DNA from: Hyphomicrobiales bacterium
GTDB taxonomy: Bacteria; Pseudomonadota; Alphaproteobacteria; Rhizobiales; Afifellaceae
Direction: 5' to 3'
Length of the DNA: 6,047 bases
Assembly (NCBI GenBank): GCA_013812985.1
Contig: JACCSN010000678.1
Coordinates: forward strand, 1-6,047
Shown piece after piece: positions 1 through 5,127 of this stretch. The notes under the pieces are model-generated. The model did no database searches and was not told where the DNA came from. It saw only the letters and a list, made by a program, of their open reading frames with translations. Each line of letters opens with the position of its first letter. Positions within the stretch are counted from its first letter, which is position 1. Both the position numbers and the translations under genes were made by a program.

Positions 1-719
1 GAGAAGGTCATCACGATGGCGATGATCGGGGTCAGCAGAGGCAGCGTCACGAAGCGGAAGCGCTGCCAGGAGGTGGCGCCGTCAAGCGTGGCGGCCTCGT
101 AGAGCGACGGCGAGATCGTCTGCAATCCGGCCAGGAGCGTGATAGCGACGAAGGGGATGCCACGCCAGACATTGGCGGCGATCACCGAGGCCCGCGCATT
201 CTCCGGGTCGCCGAGGAAATTGATGCGCCCTTCGATCAGGCCCAGCTCTTGCAGGCCCCAGGACAGGATCGAGAACTGCGCGTCATAGATCCACCAGAAG
301 GCGATCGCCGAAAGCACCGTCGGGACGACCCATGGCAGGAGCACGATTGCCCGGAAGAACGACTTGAACGGCAGGTTCTCGTTCAGGATCAGAGCGAGCC
401 AGAGGCCGAGCGCGAACTTCAGGTTCGAGGCGGTGACGGTGTAGAGCAGCGTGTTGAAGACGGAAAGCCAGAAGACGCTGTCGTCCCAGAGGAAGCGGTA
501 ATTCTCCGCGCCGATGAAAATGCCGGGCCGTCCGACGCGTGTGTCGGTGAAGCCGAGCCAGACGCCGAGCCCAAGCGGATAGGTCAGGAAGACGAGCAGG
601 AGCGCGGCGGCCGGCAGCATAAAGGCGAGGCCGAGCGAGTTTCGGCTCTGAGTCAGGCGCGACAGGTAGGAACTCTCCCGGTGAGGAGCGCTGACACGCA
701 CCGAGTCGTATGTGACCAT
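1..719 (-). CDS. Carbohydrate ABC transporter permease (MalF/UgpA-like, CUT1), 3' end outside window
   Basis: This is an inner-membrane permease subunit that forms half of the transmembrane channel of a sugar importer. Reading starts at ATG 719-717, and 239 residues are visible before the left edge. Residues 1-28 are a polar cytoplasmic N-terminus. Hydrophobic segments lie near residues 29-50, 86-112, 121-145 and 177-200, with another starting near 227. The family-defining EAA loop, which docks on the ATPase, is at about 208-227: EAA at 208-210, G214, then LP at 226-227. MalF-type permeases are usually about 290-320 aa, so roughly 50-80 residues are missing beyond position 1. The start is supported by a GGGAGAA ribosome binding site 8 nt upstream. 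It lies 68 bp downstream of the binding-protein gene on the same strand, so the two are probably one operon, with a second permease expected next. The transported sugar cannot be read from the sequence. Seen: EAA motif and hydrophobicity; inferred: sugar class, from the partner protein. Confidence 0.93.
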   Translation of the reverse strand, partial: MVTYDSVRVSAPHRESSYLSRLTQSRNSLGLAFMLPAAALLLVFLTYPLGLGVWLGFTDTRVGRPGIFIGAENYRFLWDDSVFWLSVFNTLLYTVTASNLKFALGLWLALILNENLPFKSFFRAIVLLPWVVPTVLSAIAFWWIYDAQFSILSWGLQELGLIEGRINFLGDPENARASVIAANVWRGIPFVAITLLAGLQTISPSLYEAATLDGATSWQRFRFVTLPLLTPIIAIVMTF

Positions 720-727
720 GCCGCTTG

Positions 728-734
728 TTCTCCC
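728..734 (-). promoter_or_regulatory. Ribosome binding site of the permease gene
   Basis: The minus strand reads GGGAGAA, 8 nt before the ATG at 719. This fixes the permease start. Its GGGA part lies inside the 3' arm of the hairpin at 731-754, so the site may be partly masked when the mRNA folds. Confidence 0.7.
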
Positions 735-754
735 GGCCTCTTCGGAAGCCGGGA
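731..754 (-). promoter_or_regulatory. Intercistronic hairpin between binding-protein and permease genes
   Basis: On the transcribed (minus) strand this 24-nt stretch folds into a 10-bp stem with a CGAA loop: arm UCCCGGCUUC pairs with GAGGCCGGGA, with one U-G wobble. No U tract follows, so it does not look like an intrinsic terminator. Hairpins between the binding-protein and first permease genes of sugar importers (as between malE and malF) are known to protect the upstream mRNA 3' end and lower downstream expression. That role here is inference. The 3' arm overlaps the permease Shine-Dalgarno sequence, which would also dampen its translation. Confidence 0.6.
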
Positions 755-787
755 CGGCGCAGGACGCGCCGCCCCAATTCCTCTAAT

Positions 788-2113
788 TCAGACGCGGTAG
801 TAGCGATTGGCGCGCTTCTCGGCCTCTTCCATGGCTTCCTGCGGCGTCGCCTGGCCGGTCACCGCCTTGGCGAACATATCGACCAGCACGTAATCGGCCA
901 TGGTCGCCGCCGAGGCATAGCCGAGCGGGCCGGCATAGCCGTTCGGGCGCAGCGTCTCCGAGGCCCTCGCGTAGGCCGCATTGTTGGGATCGGCGGTCCA
1001 GACCGGGTTGTCCGCGTAGGCCTTCAACGTCTGGCAGCAATAGCCGGCGGAGGAGGTGATCCAGTCCGGCATCTGCGGCTCCTCGAACATGAAGCGCAGA
1101 TATTCCTTCGCCGCGTTGGGATACGGCGTGTAGTCGAAGATCACCGCGGTAGTGACCTGGAAGAGCTCAGCCGATTGTCCCGCCGGGCCGACCGGCAGGT
1201 TCGTCGTGCGGATGTCCTTGGCGATCTCGGTCAACTTCGGGTCGTTGTCCTTGTTGATCTTGGCCGTATTGTAGGCGGAGATGCCGTTGGCGATGACGGA
1301 CAGCTCGCCGGCCAGGAAGGCGCGGTTGTTGTTCACGTCGAGCCAGCTCTCGGTGCCCGGGATGAAGGTCTTGTAGAGCTCCATCGCATATTCGATCGCC
1401 TTGAGCGTCTCGGGGCTGTTGATCGCCACGTTGCCCGCCTCGTCGACCATTTTGCCGCCATGGCTCCACAAGAGCCAATGCGCGTAATTGTTGCCGTCGC
1501 CGACCCCGTGGCCGTGCGTGAAGCCGACGGGATGGCCGGTCCCCTGCAGCGCCTTGGCGAGCTCCAGGAACCCAGCCGTGTCCTTCGGAAACTCGGAGAA
1601 GCCGGCTTCCTTCACCCAGCTGTCGCGGTAGACGATGGCGTTGCCGATCGTGGCGAGCGGCAGGCCGACGAACTTGCCGTCGCGGGTGGCGTAACTCTTC
1701 GGGCCTTCGTACCAGCCGCCATATTTGTTGCCGAGATAGTCGCCGAGCTCGGTCACGTCGTGCAGCTTGTCGGGATATTGATGCGGGTCGTCGAACCAAA
1801 CTAACATCAGATCGGGCCCGGAGCCGACATTCGCCGCGACCGCCGCTTTTGGCCGGATGTCCTCCCAGCTCTCCTTGTCGACGCGCACCTGGATGCCTGT
1901 CGCCTCGGTGAATCTCTGTGTGTTCGCAAGCCACTGGTCCTCGTCGCCCTGGACGAAGGGCGACCAGCGCAGGAGGCGCAACGTGGCGCCGTCTTCCGGC
2001 TGGTATTTCAGGCCATCCTGGGCGAAGGCCGACCGTCCGAGAGCCGATGCTCCCAAAGCGCCGGCCGCAAGGCCCGCCGTTGTCTTGATCACGTCGCGTC
2101 TTGAGAAATCCAT
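788..2113 (-). CDS. Sugar ABC transporter substrate-binding protein (extracellular family 1), Tat signal
   Basis: This is a periplasmic binding protein that captures a carbohydrate and delivers it to the permease encoded downstream. The protein is 441 aa, normal for CUT1 binding proteins (about 400-450). Residues 1-31 form a twin-arginine signal: SRRDVIK at 4-10, an Ala/Gly/Leu-rich stretch at 13-26, and an AFA cleavage site before Q32. The mature part starts with the family-like pattern of a beta strand (TLRLLRWSPF) followed by a helix and 'FTEATGIQVRVD'. It continues with GPDLMLVW and a long two-lobed domain rich in Trp and Tyr, as is usual for sugar stacking. The start is ATG 2113-2111, because AGGAGGA lies 8 nt upstream and the Tat motif then sits at the N-terminus. 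A start 26 codons further upstream (2191) is open but would bury the signal. It is the first gene of the importer operon. Substrate is not identifiable; polyols, di- or oligosaccharides are all possible. Confidence 0.93.
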   Translation of the reverse strand: MDFSRRDVIKTTAGLAAGALGASALGRSAFAQDGLKYQPEDGATLRLLRWSPFVQGDEDQWLANTQRFTEATGIQVRVDKESWEDIRPKAAVAANVGSGPDLMLVWFDDPHQYPDKLHDVTELGDYLGNKYGGWYEGPKSYATRDGKFVGLPLATIGNAIVYRDSWVKEAGFSEFPKDTAGFLELAKALQGTGHPVGFTHGHGVGDGNNYAHWLLWSHGGKMVDEAGNVAINSPETLKAIEYAMELYKTFIPGTESWLDVNNNRAFLAGELSVIANGISAYNTAKINKDNDPKLTEIAKDIRTTNLPVGPAGQSAELFQVTTAVIFDYTPYPNAAKEYLRFMFEEPQMPDWITSSAGYCCQTLKAYADNPVWTADPNNAAYARASETLRPNGYAGPLGYASAATMADYVLVDMFAKAVTGQATPQEAMEEAEKRANRYYRV

Positions 2114-2121
2114 GTCTGCCG

Positions 2122-2128
2122 TCCTCCT
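2122..2128 (-). promoter_or_regulatory. Strong ribosome binding site of the binding-protein gene
   Basis: The minus strand reads AGGAGGA, 8 nt before the ATG at 2113. It is the best Shine-Dalgarno match in the window, as expected for a binding protein made in excess over its permease. It decides the start in favour of 2113 over the upstream in-frame ATG at 2191. Confidence 0.85.
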
Positions 2129-2142
2129 GTTGTTCTTTTTCG

Positions 2143-2161
2143 TCAGCGGGATGACCGCTGA
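2143..2161 (-). promoter_or_regulatory. Small hairpin in the leader of the binding-protein gene
   Basis: A perfect 7-bp inverted repeat (TCAGCGG and CCGCTGA, 5-nt spacer) lies about 30 nt upstream of the binding-protein start. On the minus strand it is followed by an A-rich stretch, not a U tract, so it is not an intrinsic terminator for that direction. It could be a leader stem or a short dyad operator; the sequence does not tell which. The rest of 2114-2328 contains the presumed promoter, but I see no convincing -35/-10 pair. Confidence 0.35.
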
Positions 2162-2274
2162 GCCTGGCACGGCGCCGACATTGTTCGCCAAACGACTGCG
2201 ATCCTTATCGACGCGGTGTGAAAGGCGACGTTATCCGTTGCGCCCCACTCGCACAACCCGGACGCAGCGGAGCC

Positions 2275-2293
2275 GCGCCCCGCCGGGGAGCGC
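2275..2293 (-). other. GC-rich hairpin downstream of the VWA gene
   Basis: A short imperfect stem (GCGC then CCC, pairing with GGG then GCGC around one bulged A) begins about 36 nt past the stop of the VWA gene. There is no following U run on the minus strand. It may help protect the 3' end of the mRNA or be part of a Rho-dependent end, but in GC-rich DNA such stems occur often by chance. Confidence 0.25.
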
Positions 2294-2328
2294 CTTACGC
2301 GGCGAGCAGGAACCTCCGCGGATCGGCC

Positions 2329-3525
2329 CTACGGCCTTCGTTCGGCGGAAAGAGCGGCGACAAGGTCGCCGACCGCGTCCAGCGAATGGACGGAGCGGAA
2401 CTCGTCGACATGGGGGAGCATGGCGCGCACGCCACGCGCCCGCGCCTCGAAGCCGTCGAAGCGCAAGAGCGGATTGAGCCAGATCAGGCGGCGGCAGGAG
2501 CGGTGCAGGCGGTCCATCTCGGCGGCGAGGTCGGCCGCGCCTGCCGTGCCGTCGTCGCGCTCGAGCCCGTCCGTGATAAGGAGCATGGTCGCGCCCTGTC
2601 CCAGAACGCGCCGCGACCAGTCGCGGTTGAAGCCGTGGAGCGCCGCTGCGATGCGGGTGCCGCCCGACCAGTCCTTGACCGCATCGGAGCAGCCGGCGAG
2701 CGCCTCGTCGGGGTCTTTCTGTTTCAGCTGGCGCGTCACGTTGGTGAGCCGCGTGCCGAACAGGAACGTCTGTATTTTTCGCCGCTCCGAAAGGGCATGG
2801 AGGAAATGCAGCATCAGCCGCGAATATTGGCTCATGGAGCCGGAAATATCGCAGAGGGCCACGATCGGCGGGCGAATTTCGGCGCGGGCGCGGAAGGCCG
2901 GCATAATGATGTCGCCGCCGACTTTCAGCGAGGCGCGGATCGTGCGGCGCGGATCGAGGCGGCCGCGCGTGGCGCGCTTCAGCCGCCGGGTTTTCAGGCG
3001 CTCGTCGGGGATCGCCAGCTTGGCCAAGGCTTTCTTCGCCTCGGCGATCTCGGCCGCGCTCATCTGGGCGAAATCCTTGCGCTGCAGGATCTCACGAGCG
3101 GACACAGTAAGCCGCGCGTCAATCTCGATGTCCGGCTTGTCCTCCTGCCGCCGCGGCTCGGCGGCCAAGGCCTGCCGGGCGCGCGCCTCGCCAGGCCGGG
3201 GCTTATCGCGCTCCGGCGCGCGGGGCGGCGCGACGGGGGAGAGCATCTGGAGCATCTTGTCGAGCAGCCCCCGCTCGCGCCAGAACAGCTCGAAGGCCTC
3301 GTGGAAGACGGCGCGCTGCTCGCGCTTCGTCACAAAGACAGAATGCAGCGTCCAGTAGAAATCGTCGCGCGAGCCGAGGCCCGCGGCTTCGACGGCCCGA
3401 ATCGCGTCGATGATCGCGGCGGGGCCGACCGGCAAGCCGGCCTTGCGCAGCGCGCGGGCGAAAAAGACGATGTTGTCGGCGATCCGGCCGCGGCCTTCGA
3501 GTGCCGTCGCTGGTTCCGTTTTCAT
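2329..3525 (-). CDS. VWA domain protein, CoxE-like
   Basis: This protein of 398 aa has a C-terminal von Willebrand factor A domain and is the usual partner of a MoxR/CoxD AAA+ ATPase. Residues 13-95 form a helical N-terminal part (IADNIVFFARALRKAGLPVG, then FYWTLHSVFV and FELFWRERG) typical of the CoxE family. Residues 97-132 are a Pro/Arg/Glu-rich, probably disordered linker. The VWA domain begins near 218 with a complete metal-ion-dependent adhesion site: D226-x-S228-x-S230, T290 in GGTRI, and D319 in ITDGLERDD. Metal-dependent binding to a client or to the ATPase ring is therefore likely. In carbon monoxide dehydrogenase operons CoxE acts with CoxD in maturing the Mo-Cu site (family knowledge); no such enzyme is encoded here, so the client is unknown. 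The start at ATG 3525 has only a weak GAGA seven nt upstream. The frame stays open upstream to 3657, but that extension runs through the repeat and is not family-like. No signal peptide is seen, so it is presumably cytoplasmic. Confidence 0.9.
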   Translation of the reverse strand: MKTEPATALEGRGRIADNIVFFARALRKAGLPVGPAAIIDAIRAVEAAGLGSRDDFYWTLHSVFVTKREQRAVFHEAFELFWRERGLLDKMLQMLSPVAPPRAPERDKPRPGEARARQALAAEPRRQEDKPDIEIDARLTVSAREILQRKDFAQMSAAEIAEAKKALAKLAIPDERLKTRRLKRATRGRLDPRRTIRASLKVGGDIIMPAFRARAEIRPPIVALCDISGSMSQYSRLMLHFLHALSERRKIQTFLFGTRLTNVTRQLKQKDPDEALAGCSDAVKDWSGGTRIAAALHGFNRDWSRRVLGQGATMLLITDGLERDDGTAGAADLAAEMDRLHRSCRRLIWLNPLLRFDGFEARARGVRAMLPHVDEFRSVHSLDAVGDLVAALSAERRP

Positions 3526-3571
3526 GTAAGCATCTCTATGCGAGTCTTGGTTCCGGCCACCACCTTTGCGA

Positions 3572-3715
3572 TTGTCATCCCGGAAGCGGCGCGGAGCGGC
3601 GCTGTCCGGGACCCATAAACGCCGAGCGTCGAGGATTGACGCACCGCCGCGATACATTTTTCGCGCCGGCGTTCATGGGTCCCGGTCTTGGCCTCCGGCC
3701 AAACCGGGATGACAA
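3572..3715. repeat. Composite palindromic intergenic repeat, 144 bp
   Basis: The element is bounded by an exact 12-bp inverted repeat, TTGTCATCCCGG at 3572-3583 and its complement at 3704-3715. Each end also folds on itself. The left hairpin, 3578-3611, has a 7-bp outer stem TCCCGGA/TCCGGGA. The right hairpin, 3680-3709, has 13 paired positions with one bulged C and a TCC loop. A second long inverted match links the halves: 3604-3624 against 3667-3687, 19 of 21 positions complementary. The DNA can thus form either two end hairpins or one long stem. The centre (3625-3666) is unique and more AT-rich. Palindromic dispersed repeats with 'GTCATCCCGG ... GGGACCCAT(A/G)AACGCCG' character are, to my recollection, common between genes of Hyphomicrobiales; copy number here cannot be seen from one window. 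It fills most of the gap between the ATPase and VWA genes. Confidence 0.85.
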
Positions 3716-3738
3716 CCTTTGAAGCTCGGCGACCATCG

Positions 3739-4692
3739 TCACTCCGCCGCGGCGAGTTCCGCCCGCACTTCGTCGAGCAGCGCCTTCGAGCGGCTCCCCT
3801 CCATGCGGGCAATATCGTCCTGGTATTTGAGCAGGACGCCGAGCGTGTCGGAGAGCGTGTCGGGGTTGAGCGCGATCTGATCGAGCTCGGTCAAAGCCCC
3901 TGCCCAATCGAGCGTCTCCGCCACGCCCGGCCGCTTGAACAGGTCCTCCTGACGCAATTTCTGCACGAAGCCGACCACTTCCGCCGCGAGCCGGCCGCGG
4001 ATGCCGGGCAATCGCGTCGTGACGATCTGCATCTCGCGCTCGGCGTCCGGGTAATCCACCCAGTGATAGAAGCAGCGGCGTTTCAGCGCGTCGTGGATCT
4101 CGCGCGTGCGGTTGGTCGTCACCACGACGATCGGCGGATGCTCGGCGTGAATCGTGCCAAGCTCCGGGACGGTCACCTGGTGGTCGGCGAGCACTTCCAG
4201 CAGGAACGCCTCGAAAGCCTCGTCAGCGCGGTCGAGCTCGTCGATGAGGAGAATCGGCGCGCCCGCAGGGTCCGGCTCCAGCGCCTGCAGGATGGGCCGC
4301 TTGATCAGGAACCGGTCGGTGAAGATGTCCCTGGACAGAGCGTCGCGATCGACGCCGCCGACCGCCTCGGCAAGCCGGATCTCCACCATCTGCGCCGCAT
4401 AGTTCCACTCATAGACGGCGCTGGCGACATCGAGCCCCTCGTAGCATTGCAGCCGAATGAGCTTGCGACCGAGCGTGGCGGCCAGAACCTTGGCGATCTC
4501 CGTCTTGCCCACCCCAGCCTCGCCTTCCAGGAAGATCGGCCGGCCCATCTTGAGCGACAGGAACAGCACGGTGGCGAGCGCGCGGTCGGCGATGTAGCCG
4601 GCGCCGGACAAGAGGGTAAGGGTCGCGTCGATGGAGGCAGGAATCGGGCGGGGCGGCATAGGCTCTGTTATCGGCTTGGAGAGAGTGCTCAT
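3739..4692 (-). CDS. MoxR-family AAA+ ATPase, CoxD-like
   Basis: This cytoplasmic AAA+ ATPase is thought to use ATP hydrolysis to remodel a client protein together with its VWA partner. With ATG 4692 as start it has 317 aa, normal for the family (about 280-330). The Walker A motif GEAGVGKT is at 57-64 and Walker B ILLIDELD at 147-154 (D151, E152). The sensor 1 region VVTTNRTRE has N194, and an arginine-finger candidate is in ALKRRC (R205/R206). Stretches such as CYEGLDVASAVYEWNYAAQ and the C-terminal NDTLGVLLKYQDDIA-like segment are typical of the CoxD subgroup rather than of methanol-oxidation MoxR. The start is uncertain: none of GTG 4716, ATG 4701, ATG 4692 or ATG 4659 has a good ribosome binding site, and conservation is only expected from about PASIDATL (residue 18). 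It precedes the VWA gene on the same strand, 213 bp apart, the gap holding the palindromic repeat. Co-transcription is likely from family pairing. Confidence 0.92.
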   Translation of the reverse strand: MSTLSKPITEPMPPRPIPASIDATLTLLSGAGYIADRALATVLFLSLKMGRPIFLEGEAGVGKTEIAKVLAATLGRKLIRLQCYEGLDVASAVYEWNYAAQMVEIRLAEAVGGVDRDALSRDIFTDRFLIKRPILQALEPDPAGAPILLIDELDRADEAFEAFLLEVLADHQVTVPELGTIHAEHPPIVVVTTNRTREIHDALKRRCFYHWVDYPDAEREMQIVTTRLPGIRGRLAAEVVGFVQKLRQEDLFKRPGVAETLDWAGALTELDQIALNPDTLSDTLGVLLKYQDDIARMEGSRSKALLDEVRAELAAAE

Positions 4693-4697
4693 ATAGG
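4668..4697 (+). promoter_or_regulatory. Candidate promoter for the cupin-pcaB transcript
   Basis: TTATCG at 4668-4673 and TATAGG at 4692-4697 are 18 bp apart, and the second box ends 36 nt before the cupin start. The match to a sigma-70 promoter is weak. It is offered because the 41-bp divergent gap leaves few places for a promoter, and this is the only AT-rich patch. If real, it overlaps the 5' end of the ATPase gene. Confidence 0.2.
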
Positions 4698-4733
4698 GCA
4701 TTTTGCAGCCGCACACGATCTCCGAGCGGCGCC

Positions 4734-5108
4734 ATGAACCCCACCAACATCGACGACGAATTCGCTTCGATCAGCGAATATTGGTCGCCGCGCGTCGTCG
4801 CCTTGGCAAACGGCCAATACGTGAAGCTCGCCAAGGTGAAGGGCGAGTTCGTCTGGCACAGCCACGCCGCGGAAGACGAGTTCTTCCTGGTCCGCAAAGG
4901 GACCTTCATTATCCGCTACCGCGACGCCGAGGTCGTGCTGAACGAGGGCGACTTCCATGTCGTGCCGCGTGGCCGGGAGCACAATCCGATGGCGCCGGAC
5001 GAGTGCTGGGTCCTGTTCGTCGAACCCGTCGCCACGACGCATACCGGCGAAGTGGAAACCGGGCTCACCAAGCCCATCGAGGCGCAGATCGCGCATTTTG
5101 CGACCTGA
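4734..5108 (+). CDS. Small single-domain cupin protein
   Basis: This 124-aa protein is one cupin beta-barrel. Motif 1 is complete: G37-x4-H42-x-H44-x4-E49-x6-G56. Motif 2 is present as G72-x5-P78-x-G80-x2-H83, without the usual Asn three residues later. H42, H44, E49 and H83 form the expected metal-binding set. There is no signal peptide, so it is probably cytoplasmic. The N-terminus (IDDEFASISEYWSPRVVALANGQYVKLAKVKGEFVWHSH, in part) matches a widespread group of short cupins annotated only by domain. Enzymatic activity (isomerase or dioxygenase) or small-molecule sensing are both possible; I do not assign one. The gene ends 19 bp before pcaB on the same strand, which hints at a link to aromatic-acid breakdown. 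The start is the first ATG after the divergent gap; no good Shine-Dalgarno precedes it. Confidence 0.9.
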   Translation: MNPTNIDDEFASISEYWSPRVVALANGQYVKLAKVKGEFVWHSHAAEDEFFLVRKGTFIIRYRDAEVVLNEGDFHVVPRGREHNPMAPDECWVLFVEPVATTHTGEVETGLTKPIEAQIAHFAT

Positions 5109-5127
5109 GCCGAACGCCCGCCGCACC

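Noticed and set aside
725..1804. A 359-codon open frame on the plus strand opposite the binding-protein gene
   Set aside because: It is the complement of a well-supported binding-protein gene. The His/Arg/Val/Gly-rich translation has no family pattern.
2218..3618. A 466-codon open frame on the plus strand opposite the VWA gene
   Set aside because: It lies antisense to a gene with clear VWA motifs, has no recognisable domain, and its composition (Arg, Ala, Gly, Glu) is that of a GC-rich shadow frame.
3578..3709. Repeat hairpins as intrinsic terminators
   Set aside because: Neither end hairpin is followed by a U-rich tract in either direction; the run of T at 3657-3661 lies between them and is not next to a stem.
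3572..3715. The palindromic repeat as an insertion sequence or MITE
   Set aside because: The terminal inverted repeat is convincing, but I see no flanking target-site duplication (bases on either side do not match) and no transposase, so I call it only a palindromic repeat.
3688..4737. A 349-codon open frame on the plus strand opposite the AAA+ ATPase gene
   Set aside because: The minus strand has exact Walker A, Walker B and sensor motifs; the plus frame has none and would start inside the repeat.
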